The notes under the pieces: generated by a model
Database searches by the model: none
What the model was told of the DNA's origin: nothing
The model's input: only the letters and a program-made list of their open reading frames with translations
Made by a program: the position numbers and the translations under genes
Shown here: piece by piece, positions 26,447 to 35,520 of the stretch
Layout of the letters: each line of letters starts with the position of its first letter
Position numbering within the stretch: position 1 is the stretch's first letter
DNA from: an uncultured Lachnospiraceae bacterium
GTDB taxonomy: Bacteria; Bacillota; Clostridia; Lachnospirales; Lachnospiraceae
Assembly (NCBI GenBank): GCA_944381485.1
Contig: CALWLI010000039.1
Span: 50,240-114,239 of the forward strand
Direction: 5' to 3'
DNA: 64,000 nucleotides

Positions 26447-26476
26447 ATATTAACTTAACCCCCGGGGTTTTGTCAA
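26447..26476 (-). promoter_or_regulatory. MATE promoter with palindrome in the spacer
   Basis: Minus strand: TTGACA (26471-26476), 18 bases, TAATAT (26447-26452). The spacer carries AACCCC-C-GGGGTT, a palindrome between the -35 and -10, the place where MerR-type activators bind. Confidence 0.6.
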
Positions 26477-26503
26477 TCTCTTTGCAGGCATATTAGAAAT
26501 ACC

Positions 26504-26532
26504 TTGTTAAACTCAGGCTAATGTTGTAAAAT
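26504..26532 (+). promoter_or_regulatory. prfC promoter
   Basis: TTGTTA at 26504-26509, 17 bases, TAAAAT at 26527-26532, 80 bases before ATG 26612. Confidence 0.5.
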
Positions 26533-26611
26533 TATTTTTCGGCAAAAAACATCAGAAAAATTGAATCATACAGGTCAGGCTCACGAGGCGAGCCACGAGA
26601 ACAGAGGAAAT

Positions 26612-28213
26612 ATGGATAACGAAAAGGAAATCAGAGGACAGATAGAAAAAAGGCGTACCTTCGCCATCATATCCCACCCGGATGCGGGAAAGACTACACT
26701 TACGGAGAAGTTCCTTCTCTACGGAGGGGCAATAAACCTGGCGGGAACCGTGAAGGGAAGGAAGGCCGCAAAGCATGCCGTCTCCGACTGGATGGAGATA
26801 GAGAAGGAGAGAGGTATCTCCGTCACCTCCTCGGCTATGCAGTTTAACTACGGCGGTTATTGCATAAACATATTGGACACACCGGGACACCAGGACTTCT
26901 CGGAGGATACCTACCGTACACTTATGGCGGCGGACTCCGCTGTCATGGTCATAGACGGATCAAAGGGTGTGGAGGCCCAGACCATAAAGCTGTTTAAGGT
27001 CTGTGTCATGAGAGGTATACCCATTTTTACCTTCATAAACAAATTTGACCGTGAGGCAAGAGACCCCTTCGAGCTTCTGTCGGAGATAGAGGAGGTCCTG
27101 GGCATACATACCTGCCCCATGAACTGGCCTATAGGCTGCGGCAAGAACTTCAAGGGAGTATATGAGAGAGATATAGAGAAGATAACCACCTTCAAGGCGG
27201 AAGCCGGAGGAGCAAAGGAACTGGAGAGCACTCAGTACGGCTTGGAGGATGAGGGGCTTGACTCTGTTCTCGGAATAGCAAATCTTGAAAAGCTCAGAGA
27301 GGACATAGAGCTTTTGGACGGAGCTGCGGACGAGTATGACCTTGAGAAGATAAGGGCGGGAAAGCTATCCCCTGTGTTCTTCGGCTCGGCTCTCACAAAC
27401 TTCGGCGTGGAGACTTTCCTAAAGCACTTTCTGAAAATGACCACCTCGCCCCTTCCCAGAATGAGTGACAAGGGACTGATAGACCCCTTCACTGAGAAGT
27501 TTTCAGCCTTTGTCTTTAAGATACAGGCCAATATGAACAAGGCCCACCGTGACAGGATAGCCTTCATGCGCATATGCTCGGGAGAGTATGAGGCCGGCAT
27601 GGAGGTAAATCATGTTCAGGGAGGAAAGAAGATAAAGCTTACAATGCCCACTCAGATGATGGCTCAGGACAGGCAGATAATAGAGAAGGCCTATGCCGGA
27701 GATATCATAGGAGTTTTCGATCCGGGAATATATTCCATAGGAGACACCCTCTGCGTCTCAAATGAGAAATTCAGCTTTGAGGGTATACCCACCTTCGCCC
27801 CGGAGCACTTTGCAAGGGTTCGCCAGATAGATACAATGAAGAGGAAACAGTTCCTTAAGGGCGTAAACCAGATCGCTCAGGAGGGAGCCATACAGATATT
27901 CCAGGAGTTCAACACCGGAATGGAGGAGATAATCGTAGGCGTTGTGGGCGTGCTGCAGTTTGAAGTGCTTACCTACAGGCTCAAGGCCGAGTACAATGTT
28001 GAGGTAAAACTTGAGCAGCTTCCCTACGAGTACATAAGATGGGTGGAGAAAACTTCAGAGGTGGATCTTGAGAGGATAAACGGAACCTCGGATATGAAGA
28101 AGGTCAAGGACCTCAAAGGAAATCCCCTCCTTCTGTTTGCCCACGAGTGGAGCGTAAAGATGGTGCTTGAGAGAAACGAGGGCCTTAAGCTTTCGGAATT
28201 CGGAAGGAATTGA
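26612..28213 (+). CDS. prfC: Peptide chain release factor 3
   Basis: A 533-residue GTPase that releases RF1/RF2 from the ribosome after termination. G-domain motifs: SHPDAGKTT (P loop), GISVTSS (switch I Thr), DTPGHQDF (G3) and NKFD (G4); the C-terminal domains include the EF-G-like domain II and the RF3-specific end with DLKGNPLLLFAHEW. ATG 26612 is chosen for its AGAGGAA ribosome site and family-typical opening; the frame reaches TTG 26561 without one. Confidence 0.95.
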   Translation: MDNEKEIRGQIEKRRTFAIISHPDAGKTTLTEKFLLYGGAINLAGTVKGRKAAKHAVSDWMEIEKERGISVTSSAMQFNYGGYCINILDTPGHQDFSEDTYRTLMAADSAVMVIDGSKGVEAQTIKLFKVCVMRGIPIFTFINKFDREARDPFELLSEIEEVLGIHTCPMNWPIGCGKNFKGVYERDIEKITTFKAEAGGAKELESTQYGLEDEGLDSVLGIANLEKLREDIELLDGAADEYDLEKIRAGKLSPVFFGSALTNFGVETFLKHFLKMTTSPLPRMSDKGLIDPFTEKFSAFVFKIQANMNKAHRDRIAFMRICSGEYEAGMEVNHVQGGKKIKLTMPTQMMAQDRQIIEKAYAGDIIGVFDPGIYSIGDTLCVSNEKFSFEGIPTFAPEHFARVRQIDTMKRKQFLKGVNQIAQEGAIQIFQEFNTGMEEIIVGVVGVLQFEVLTYRLKAEYNVEVKLEQLPYEYIRWVEKTSEVDLERINGTSDMKKVKDLKGNPLLLFAHEWSVKMVLERNEGLKLSEFGRN

Positions 28214-28308
28214 TCCCCATATCTGACATAAAAACGAGATTTATGTTGATTGCGCCCTTTAAGAGAATATACTATAATATTTAAAACTGAATTTGCAGGA
28301 GGACATAT

Positions 28309-29712
28309 ATGGATATCAGCGAAAGGTTAAGCAAGTTTATTGATGAGCATACAGACGAGATGGTGGCGGATACTATGAAGCTCTGCGCTGTCAATTCTGA
28401 AAAGGGAGCGTACGAGGAGGGAAAGCCCTACGGAGAGGGACCCTTCAAGGCCCTCAACGAGGCCATGGATCTGTGCGAGAAATACGGATTTGATGTGACG
28501 AACTATGATAATTATGTGGCGGCCGTGGATATGAATGATAAGGAGAGCGGTCTGGACATTCTGGCTCATATGGACGTTGTGGCTGCAGGAGACGGCTGGA
28601 CGGTTACAGAGGCCTACAAGCCTATAGTGAAGGACGGAAGGATATACGGAAGAGGTACATCCGACGACAAGGGCCCTGCCATGTGCGCCCTCTATGCCAT
28701 GAGAGCGGTAAAGGAGCTGGGACTTCCCCTCTCAAGAAACTGCAGACTTATATTGGGAACCGACGAGGAGTGCGGAAGCTCTGACATAAAGCATTACTAT
28801 GCCATAGAGAAGGAGGCCCCCATGACCTTCTCCCCTGACGGAGAATTCCCTCTTATAAATGTGGAGAAGGGACAGTTCAGAGGAAGCATTACAAAGAGCT
28901 TTGACGGTAAGCTTAAGGATAGAGATTTCATATACATAAAGGGCGGAACTACTGTAAATATAGTTCCCGGAAAGGCGGAGGCGGCTGTCTGCGGACTTCC
29001 TCTGTCAGATATCCTTCCCCATGCTAAGGAATTGGAGGAGGATACAGGAGTAAAGTTTTCCTTCAGTGAAAATGAGGGATCTGTGGTAATAGCCGCAGAG
29101 GGAAAGGGAGCTCACGCCTCCACGCCTGAGAACGGAAAGAATGCGGCCATAGCCCTCTGCACACTTGTGGCAAAGCTCCCTCTTGATGAGAGCGAGAGAA
29201 GGACAGCTCTTCTGAACTTTTTGGAGCTCTTCCCCTATGGTGTAACCGACGGCTCAGGAATAGGAATAAAGATGAGCGACCAGGTCTCTCACGCCACTAC
29301 CTGCAGCTTGGATATATTTGAGATGACGGAAAAGGAGCTCTATGCAAAGTGGGATGCCCGCACCTGTGCCTCCTCCAACCATGAAAACTGTGTGGAGCCT
29401 GCAGAGAAGTCTGTGAGGGAAAAGGGCTTCGATGTGGAGACAGATTTCCTCCCTGCCCATGTTGTGGACGGAGATTCCGACTTTGTAAAGACTCTTCTTG
29501 CCTGCTATGAGAAATATACAGGGAAAAAGGGAGAGTGCCTCGCAATAGGAGGAGGGACTTACGTCCATGAACTTAAAAACGGAGTTGCCTTCGGGGCTGT
29601 GGGAGACACTACCGACACCCACATGCACGGAGCTGATGAGTTTATGATAATCGAGGAGATGAAGACTGCCGCAAAAATATATGCGGAGGCCATATACGAG
29701 CTCTGCAAGTAG
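28309..29712 (+). CDS. M20 dipeptidase, PepV/Sapep type
   Basis: A 467-residue cytoplasmic dizinc peptidase for dipeptides, including those with unusual or D residues in relatives. Ligands are seen in ILAHMDVV (His/Asp), GRGTSDDKGP (bridging Asp), GTDEECGSSD (catalytic Glu-Glu), FSPDGEFP and the final MHGADE. A lid domain lies between residues 190 and 330. AGGAGG lies 8 bases before ATG 28309. A paralogue of the same family is in the peptide-uptake operon at 53961. Confidence 0.88.
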   Translation: MDISERLSKFIDEHTDEMVADTMKLCAVNSEKGAYEEGKPYGEGPFKALNEAMDLCEKYGFDVTNYDNYVAAVDMNDKESGLDILAHMDVVAAGDGWTVTEAYKPIVKDGRIYGRGTSDDKGPAMCALYAMRAVKELGLPLSRNCRLILGTDEECGSSDIKHYYAIEKEAPMTFSPDGEFPLINVEKGQFRGSITKSFDGKLKDRDFIYIKGGTTVNIVPGKAEAAVCGLPLSDILPHAKELEEDTGVKFSFSENEGSVVIAAEGKGAHASTPENGKNAAIALCTLVAKLPLDESERRTALLNFLELFPYGVTDGSGIGIKMSDQVSHATTCSLDIFEMTEKELYAKWDARTCASSNHENCVEPAEKSVREKGFDVETDFLPAHVVDGDSDFVKTLLACYEKYTGKKGECLAIGGGTYVHELKNGVAFGAVGDTTDTHMHGADEFMIIEEMKTAAKIYAEAIYELCK

Positions 29713-29724
29713 AACATAAATAAG

Positions 29725-29770
29725 AAGCTGCTGCGCCACAGTGATAGTTATCATTGGGCACAGCAGCTTT
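29725..29770. terminator. Bidirectional terminator between the peptidase and the LytTR gene
   Basis: AAGCTGCTG (29725-29733) pairs with CAGCAGCTT (29761-29769), with an inner GTGATA/TATCAT pairing. It is T-rich on either side and lies between convergent genes. Confidence 0.75.
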
Positions 29771-29790
29771 ATTATGTGTGAGTTTTTATT

Positions 29791-30606
29791 CTATGAATGC
29801 TTAGAGGACAGGTAGCGCTTAAAGTCCATATATCTGTCACGGCCTATGGGAAGCAGTATGCCGTCCTTAAGCTTTGCCTTATATCGGAATATGCTGTCAA
29901 CATAGGAGGAGTTCAAGAGATAGCTTTTGTGTATCCTGTAAAAGCTTTCAGGCATTGATTTTTCTATTTCGGAGATCAAACCGTGTACAGGAAAGCTTCC
30001 TTCCTTTGTGTGTATCACGGTTCTCTGAAGATCGGCCTCAAGATAGATAACCTCCTCGGGGAGAAGAAATCTGTGGACACCGTTCAGATCTTTGAACATG
30101 AGTTTTTTGGATGCGGAAGGCAGACTGAGAAGCTTTTTGAAGTGCTCCATAAGAGGAGCATTTTCCGGAGCGGCCTCACCGTATTCCGAGGGGAACTGCT
30201 TCAGAGGTATGTCGCCGGAATTGGAGGCGTGCATGTGTATAAGCCTCAGCTCGTTTTCATATTTTCTCCATACAAGGGTAAATCTCATATGGGCATGCTT
30301 TACCGGACCGTTTTCCGGGGTCGAAGTAGCCTTGTGTCTTCCGTAAAGTATCCATATATTTCTCTCATGGAACAGCAGATGATACTCTTCATCCGAGATA
30401 GTGACAGGAGAAACGCCCGGAAGCCTGCTGAGAGAGTCAAAAAATATTCCGAGATTTTCCGCCCAATGCTCATCATTGGCCCCGATCCACATGAAGCCGT
30501 CAGAAAGATAAGGGAGCAGTGCATTCCTGTCAAGATTGTAGAAATTCCTGATCACTCTGCGGGACATTTCCACCACAGCGCTCTCTGAAAAGGCATTTCT
30601 CTTCAT
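29791..30606 (-). CDS. LytTR-type DNA-binding regulator with N-terminal NTF2/SnoaL-like domain
   Basis: A 271-residue regulator with no receiver domain. The C-terminal 100 residues form a LytTR domain: EVIYLEADLQRTVIHT, FYRIHKSYLLN and LPIGRDRYMDFKRYL. The N-terminal 150 residues look like an NTF2/SnoaL-type cone (YNLDRNALLPYLSDGFMWIG, then MRFTLVWRKYENELRLIHMH), probably binding a small ligand; this is a pattern-based inference. AGGAGGT stands 6 bases before the start. Its promoter overlaps a perfect 7-1-7 PerR-type palindrome. It is divergent from the DUF4190 gene. Confidence 0.85.
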   Translation of the reverse strand: MKRNAFSESAVVEMSRRVIRNFYNLDRNALLPYLSDGFMWIGANDEHWAENLGIFFDSLSRLPGVSPVTISDEEYHLLFHERNIWILYGRHKATSTPENGPVKHAHMRFTLVWRKYENELRLIHMHASNSGDIPLKQFPSEYGEAAPENAPLMEHFKKLLSLPSASKKLMFKDLNGVHRFLLPEEVIYLEADLQRTVIHTKEGSFPVHGLISEIEKSMPESFYRIHKSYLLNSSYVDSIFRYKAKLKDGILLPIGRDRYMDFKRYLSSKHS

Positions 30607-30630
30607 GGCTCTACCTCCTATAAATGTTTC

Positions 30631-30645
30631 TTATAATTATTATAA
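30631..30645 (-). promoter_or_regulatory. PerR-type 7-1-7 palindrome on the LytTR promoter
   Basis: TTATAATTATTATAA equals the Bacillus PerR box consensus TTATAATnATTATAA at all 14 defined bases. It covers the -10 (TATAAT, minus strand, 30639-30644), whose -35 is TTGCTC at 30662-30667, with a 17-base spacer. Confidence 0.6.
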
Positions 30646-30728
30646 CAAGTGTTTTATATAAGAGCAATCAAAAAACTCTTTAAAATGCATAAAAAGAGTT
30701 TAATTAAAAGAGACTGATTTTTGAGCCC

Positions 30729-30757
30729 TTGAATAAAATAACCTTATGTAGTAGAAT
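30729..30757 (+). promoter_or_regulatory. Promoter of the DUF4190-DUF975-nrdR-yqeG operon
   Basis: TTGAAT at 30729-30734, 17 bases, TAGAAT at 30752-30757, 61 bases before the first start codon. Confidence 0.55.
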
Positions 30758-30817
30758 TTTTACATTATTCATCACCTTGATGATATTGTCTGTACTGATG
30801 AGGATTTGGAGGGATAA

Positions 30818-31126
30818 ATGGAAGGCAACAGCACTGAAAAACTTAATAAGACAGTATCCTCCGCGGCCAACGGCATGGCTACGGCATCGCTTATTATGGG
30901 CATACTTGCTGTAGTTACATCCCTTTTTCTTATGGGCATAATATTCGGAGGCCTGGGAATATGCTTTGCCCTCCTCTCACGGGGAGAGGGCAAGATGCAC
31001 TCTGTGGCTGTAGGCGGACTTATATGCTCTGTCATAGGTCTTGTCATAGGCCTGGTAATATTTATAATATTTGGGGTCTATGTTATGTACCTGGGCTTTC
31101 TTATGTCAGGGGGAGGCATGTTGTAA
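30818..31126 (+). CDS. Small two-helix membrane protein (DUF4190-like)
   Basis: A 102-residue protein with two hydrophobic segments (about 20-50 and 62-95) separated by a short charged turn with LSRGEGKMHS, the usual DUF4190 arrangement. Function unknown. GGAGGG precedes ATG 30818. Its stop overlaps the next start (TAATG), so it is translationally coupled to the DUF975 gene. Confidence 0.75.
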   Translation: MEGNSTEKLNKTVSSAANGMATASLIMGILAVVTSLFLMGIIFGGLGICFALLSRGEGKMHSVAVGGLICSVIGLVIGLVIFIIFGVYVMYLGFLMSGGGML

Positions 31127-31920
31127 TGAAGAAACTGCGATCACGAGATTATAAGAAAATAGCAAGACAGAGACTTCTGGGGAAGTACGGGACAGTAATA
31201 GGAGCATCATTTATCAGCGGTCTTTCCGTAGCCGCCTGCCTTATCATTGCCTTTATGAGCTTTTACGGGGCCGTGCTGAGCGAAAATCGACCGGGAATTT
31301 ACGGGAACAGTGCGGCGGCAACAGCAGGAGCGGCGATCATAACAGCCCTCTTCCTGATAGGGGCGGTAGTCCTCCTGATATTATTTATGGCGGGAGAGTA
31401 CAAACTTGCCTTGAATATAGGAAGGAAGAGACAGTGCTCGATAAAAGACATTTTTTTCGCCTTTGAGAGAGGAAGCAGACCTTTCAGATTTATGATCTCA
31501 TATATAATGGTAAGCGCAGCAGGCTTTGCACTTTTGGAGGGCATAAATACTGCTCTTGATTTGGGAGTGGACAGGGGCCTGCACCCCGCAGTGCTGATCT
31601 CTATAGCCGTACTTTGCTATATTTTGTACTATTATATCTTCTGGGGCTTTTCCTTCAATCTATATATACGCACGGATCGCCCCGATTCAGGGATCTTCGA
31701 GGCCCTCGGGGAGAGCTTCAGGCTGATGAGAAAGAGACGCATAAGGCTTTTTCTTATAAGCCTCAGCTTTTTGCCGTGGATATTTATTGTATACATAACT
31801 TTGGGGATAGCCATTCTGTGGCTGGCTCCCTATATGCAGCTGGTATCCGTTTTGTTTTACCTGGATGCCAAAGGAGAATTGATCAAGGAGGAGACAGTTG
31901 ATGAAGTGCCCGTTTTGTAA
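31126..31920 (+). CDS. DUF975-family integral membrane protein
   Basis: A 264-residue protein that opens with the family's basic segment (SRDYKKIARQRLLGKYGT) and has about six hydrophobic segments. Function unknown; relatives are common in Firmicutes. The start is the ATG sharing bases with the previous stop; the longer frame to 30961 runs across the DUF4190 gene and is rejected. Its last 20 bases overlap nrdR, whose ribosome site lies inside this gene. Confidence 0.8.
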   Translation: MKKLRSRDYKKIARQRLLGKYGTVIGASFISGLSVAACLIIAFMSFYGAVLSENRPGIYGNSAAATAGAAIITALFLIGAVVLLILFMAGEYKLALNIGRKRQCSIKDIFFAFERGSRPFRFMISYIMVSAAGFALLEGINTALDLGVDRGLHPAVLISIAVLCYILYYYIFWGFSFNLYIRTDRPDSGIFEALGESFRLMRKRRIRLFLISLSFLPWIFIVYITLGIAILWLAPYMQLVSVLFYLDAKGELIKEETVDEVPVL

Positions 31921-32401
31921 TGCGGAGGATACGAAGGTGATAGACTCAAGGCCCGCTGACGAAAACAGCGCCATAAGGAGAAGACGCCAGTGCATAGTCT
32001 GCGGCAAGAGGTTTACCACCTACGAAAAACCTGAGACCATGCCTCTTATGGTGATAAAAAAGGACAATACAAGAGAGGCCTACGACAGATCAAAGATAGA
32101 GAGAGGCATAGTTCAATCCTGCCATAAGAGACCGGTATCCTCAAGGCAGGTGGCGGCTATGATAGACGAGATAGAAAACCGCATATTCAGCATGGAGGAC
32201 AAGGAGATATCTTCCTCGGTCATAGGTGAGCTGGTGATGTCAAAGCTCAAGGAGACAGATGAGGTCGCCTATGTCAGATTTGCTTCTGTGTACAGAGAGT
32301 TTAAGGATGTGAACACCTTTATCGAGGAGGTGGGCAAGCTGTTGAAGTCTCACAGCAAGGCCGATACTTCAAAGCCTGAAGACAACAAGGGTGAAGCGTG
32401 A
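31901..32401 (+). CDS. nrdR: Transcriptional repressor NrdR
   Basis: A 166-residue ATP/dATP-sensing repressor of ribonucleotide reductase genes. The N-terminal zinc ribbon (CPFC at 3-6 and CIVC) with the basic RRRRQ patch is followed by an ATP cone (about 48-140, VIKKDNTREAYDRSKI...). ATG 31901, not TTG 31898, is chosen; AAGGAGG is 11 bases before it inside the DUF975 gene. Its likely target is the box pair at 14516-14562 upstream of nrdD. Confidence 0.95.
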   Translation: MKCPFCNAEDTKVIDSRPADENSAIRRRRQCIVCGKRFTTYEKPETMPLMVIKKDNTREAYDRSKIERGIVQSCHKRPVSSRQVAAMIDEIENRIFSMEDKEISSSVIGELVMSKLKETDEVAYVRFASVYREFKDVNTFIEEVGKLLKSHSKADTSKPEDNKGEA

Positions 32402-32403
32402 TC

Positions 32404-32955
32404 ATGGGAATATTAAGCTTTTTCTATCCTGACAACTACAGCTGCGACTTCTACGGCATGTCAAAGAAGCTCCCTGAGATAATGAAAGAGAAGGGGCTTG
32501 GCTCAGTTATATTTGACATAGACAATACTCTGGTACCTCACGGAGCTCCGGCGGATGAAAGGGCAAAGGAGCTTTTTAAAGAACTCTCAAGGGCGGGCAT
32601 AAAGACCATGGTCCTAAGTAACAACGGCCTGGAGAGAGTGAGAAGCTTTGCGGAGGCTGTGGGCACAGGATATATATGCAATGCACGAAAGCCCTCAAGG
32701 GTAGGCTATTTAAAGGCCTGTGCAGCTATGGGTTCGGAGCCCTCAAAGACACTTTTTGTGGGTGATCAGATATTTACAGACATAATGGGGGCAAAGAGAG
32801 CGGGGCTAAGCTCTCTTTTAGTTGACCCGGTGGACAGGTCCACGGATATTTTTAAAATAAGGTTAAAGCGCATACCGGAGAGATTTATCCTTGCTTCCTA
32901 CAGAAGGAGGCAAAAAAAAGGAAAAAGCCCGCAGAGAGGATGTGCAAATTCCTGA
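32404..32955 (+). CDS. yqeG: YqeG-family HAD phosphatase
   Basis: A 183-residue HAD-superfamily (IIIA) phosphatase; the PGP phosphatase activity known from mitochondrial and plant relatives is possible but not shown here. Motifs: FDIDNTLVPHG (nucleophile Asp), VLSNN (motif II Ser), ARKPS (motif III Lys) and FVGDQIFTDIMGAKRAG (motif IV). ATG 32404 is chosen; GTG 32398, overlapping nrdR, is the alternative. It ends with a basic tail. Confidence 0.88.
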   Translation: MGILSFFYPDNYSCDFYGMSKKLPEIMKEKGLGSVIFDIDNTLVPHGAPADERAKELFKELSRAGIKTMVLSNNGLERVRSFAEAVGTGYICNARKPSRVGYLKACAAMGSEPSKTLFVGDQIFTDIMGAKRAGLSSLLVDPVDRSTDIFKIRLKRIPERFILASYRRRQKKGKSPQRGCANS

Positions 32956-32981
32956 AAATTTCTCGGGAACCGCGAAAATAC

Positions 32982-33010
32982 TTGAATTTAAAGCGAGTTT
33001 AATATATATT
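32982..33010 (+). promoter_or_regulatory. efp promoter
   Basis: TTGAAT at 32982-32987, 17 bases, TATATT at 33005-33010, about 54 bases before the efp start. Confidence 0.6.
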
Positions 33011-33063
33011 AGTATAGAATTTTTACAGATTGAAAAACAATTAATTGATCCGGGAGGGATAAT

Positions 33064-33621
33064 ATGATATCAGCAGGTGATTTTAGAAACGGTGTTACAC
33101 TTGAGATCGACGGACAGGTAGTTCAGATAATAGAGTTCCAGCACGTTAAGCCTGGAAAGGGAGCTGCTTTCGTCAGAACAAAGCTTAAAAATGTGATAAA
33201 CGGAGGAGTTGTGGAGAGAACTTTCAGACCCACTGAGAAATTCCCCTCAGCTCGTATAGACAAGGTAGATATGCAGTACCTCTATCAGGACGGAGATCAG
33301 TACAACTTCATGAACACTGAGACCTATGATCAGATGGCTATCTCTGCAGAGCTTGCAGGAGATGCAATGAAGTTTGTAAAGGAGAACGATATTTGCAAGG
33401 TAAACTCTTATCAGGGAAATGTATTCTCTGTTGAGCCTCCTATGTTTGTTGAGCTTGAGGTCACAGAGACAGAGCCCGGATTCAAGGGAGATACAGCTAC
33501 AGGCGCTACAAAGCCCGCAACCGTAGAGACCGGAGCTCAGGTTGCAGTTCCCCTCTTCGTAAACATGGGAGACAAGATAAAGATAGATACCCGTACAGGA
33601 GAGTATCTCTCAAGAGTTTAA
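33064..33621 (+). CDS. efp: Elongation factor P
   Basis: It relieves ribosome stalling at polyproline. Three beta domains and 185 residues are standard. The tip loop is [12 protein letters not shown] with Lys32, the residue modified in many bacteria; the PGKGAAF context is that of Firmicutes with a 5-aminopentanol-type or unmodified Lys rather than the EpmA system. GGGAGG lies 5-8 bases before ATG 33064. Confidence 0.97.
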   Translation: MISAGDFRNGVTLEIDGQVVQIIEFQHVKPGKGAAFVRTKLKNVINGGVVERTFRPTEKFPSARIDKVDMQYLYQDGDQYNFMNTETYDQMAISAELAGDAMKFVKENDICKVNSYQGNVFSVEPPMFVELEVTETEPGFKGDTATGATKPATVETGAQVAVPLFVNMGDKIKIDTRTGEYLSRV

Positions 33622-33661
33622 TGGAGAGTTTGACTCGGGAAAAAAGTTCAGATGATTTTTT

Positions 33662-33695
33662 GAATTGCATGAGTAATATCATGCAATTCGTTTTA
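33662..33695 (+). terminator. efp terminator
   Basis: GAATTGCATGA (33662-33672) pairs perfectly with TCATGCAATTC (33679-33689), followed by GTTTTAT. It ends 14 bases before argS. Confidence 0.8.
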
Positions 33696-33708
33696 TAAGG
33701 GAAAAATT

Positions 33709-35487
33709 ATGAAGAGTATAACTGAAGTATTAAACAGCAAAGTGTCGGAGGCCTTTGAAAAGGCGGGCTTTGACGGCAGCTTTGGAAGAGTGAATATATC
33801 AAACAGACCCGACCTCTGCGAATATCAGTGCAATGGAGCTATGGCCCTGGCAAAGGCTATGCACAAAAAGCCCATAGACATAGCCGAAGCAGTGGTGGAA
33901 AATCTCAAGGAGTCGGACTGCTTCAAAAAGGCTGAGGCGGTAATGCCCGGTTTCATAAATCTGGATATTTCGGAGGGATTTGTCGCAAGCTACCTTACTG
34001 AAATGGCAGCGGATGAAAATATGGGCCTTTCCTCCGTGGAGGAAAAGAATGGCGCTAAGCCTCTTATAATAGTGGACTACGGCGGAGCCAACGTGGCTAA
34101 GCCTCTCCATGTCGGACATCTGAGATCAGCTGTCATAGGTGAGAGCATAAAGCGCCTCGGAGCCGCTATGGGAAACCGCATGATAGGAGATGTACATCTG
34201 GGAGACTGGGGACTTCAGATGGGACTTATCATAGAGGAGTTAAAGGACAGGAATCAGACAGAGTTTGACCTTTCCGATCTGGAGGAGATATACCCTGCCG
34301 CTTCGGCAAAATCAAAAGAAAAGGACGAGAACGGGGAGCTTACCGAGAGAGCTTTGGAGTTTAAGGAGAGAGCCCTTGCAGCTACGGAAAAGCTTCAGTC
34401 AGGCGACAGTGAGTGCATGGCGATATGGAAGCGTATAATGGAGCTGAGCATCCCTGACCTCAAGAGAAACTATGACAGCTTGAATGTCAGCTTTGACCTA
34501 TGGAAGGGCGAGTCGGATGTTCAAAAATATATACCTGACATGCTCAAGGACCTGGAGGAGAGAGGCATAGCCTACGAGTCTCAGGGGGCCTTGGTAGTTG
34601 ATATAAGCGAGGAGGGAGACACAAAAGAGCTGCCCCCCTGCATAGTGAGAAAATCTGACGGTGCAAGCCTTTATGCAACTACGGATCTGGCTACCCTCAT
34701 AGAGAGAGAAAAGCTCTACAGCCCGGATGCCTACATATATATTGCGGATCAGAGACAGAGCCTGCATTACACAAGCTTTTTCAGGGTGGCAAGAAAGGCG
34801 GGGATAGTCAGAGAGGATGAGGGACTTACCTTCCTCGGCTTCGGCACCATGAACGGAAAAGACGGAAAGCCCTTTAAGACCAGAGAGGGAGGAGTGCTGA
34901 GACTTTCCGCCCTGGTTAATGAGATAAACGAAAAGGTATACGAGAAGATAAGGGAAAACAGGAGCGAGGAGGACATCTCGGACGAGGAGGCCCGTGAGAT
35001 ATCAAAGACGGTAGGTCTTGCCGCTCTTAAATACGGAGATCTGTCAAATCAGGCCTCAAAGGATTATATTTTTGATATTGACAGATTCACAAGCTTCGAG
35101 GGAAACACAGGACCCTACATACTTTACTCCATGGTCAGGATATCAAGCATAATGAAAAAATACTGTGAACAGGGAAACGAGCTTCCTAAGGGCTGCGTTT
35201 CAACGGAGGCGGTAGCCGAGTCCAAGGCTTCAAAGGACCTTGCCCTGCTCCTTACAAGATATAATGAGGTCATGGAGCTTGCCTGGAGAGAATTGGCGCC
35301 CCACAAGATCTGCCAGTATATCTATGAGATATCCAATGCCTTCAACAGCTTTTACCATGAGACAAAGATACTCTCAGAGGAAAATGAAGCAAAGAAGAGA
35401 GCTTACATTTCCCTTCTCTCTCTGACAAGGGATGTACTTACAAAGTGTACGGATGTGCTGGGCTTTGAGGCACCGGAGAGAATGTAG
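33709..35487 (+). CDS. argS: Arginyl-tRNA synthetase
   Basis: A 592-residue class I synthetase. Order: N-terminal tRNA-binding domain (1-110), catalytic HIGH-type motif AKPLHVGHLRSAVIGES near 130-146, the ATTDLATL segment, a KMSK-replacing loop KPFKTREGG (as usual for ArgRS) and the all-helical anticodon domain with DALRY-like TGPYILYSMVRI. AAGGGA stands 8-10 bases before ATG 33709. Confidence 0.96.
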   Translation: MKSITEVLNSKVSEAFEKAGFDGSFGRVNISNRPDLCEYQCNGAMALAKAMHKKPIDIAEAVVENLKESDCFKKAEAVMPGFINLDISEGFVASYLTEMAADENMGLSSVEEKNGAKPLIIVDYGGANVAKPLHVGHLRSAVIGESIKRLGAAMGNRMIGDVHLGDWGLQMGLIIEELKDRNQTEFDLSDLEEIYPAASAKSKEKDENGELTERALEFKERALAATEKLQSGDSECMAIWKRIMELSIPDLKRNYDSLNVSFDLWKGESDVQKYIPDMLKDLEERGIAYESQGALVVDISEEGDTKELPPCIVRKSDGASLYATTDLATLIEREKLYSPDAYIYIADQRQSLHYTSFFRVARKAGIVREDEGLTFLGFGTMNGKDGKPFKTREGGVLRLSALVNEINEKVYEKIRENRSEEDISDEEAREISKTVGLAALKYGDLSNQASKDYIFDIDRFTSFEGNTGPYILYSMVRISSIMKKYCEQGNELPKGCVSTEAVAESKASKDLALLLTRYNEVMELAWRELAPHKICQYIYEISNAFNSFYHETKILSEENEAKKRAYISLLSLTRDVLTKCTDVLGFEAPERM

Positions 35488-35520
35488 AGAAAAATAAGAG
35501 AAAGGGAGGAGATCCGAAAA

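Noticed and set aside
30961-31125. N-terminal extension of the DUF975 protein
   Set aside because: The extra codons lie wholly inside the DUF4190 gene in another frame; ATG 31126 gives the family-typical opening.
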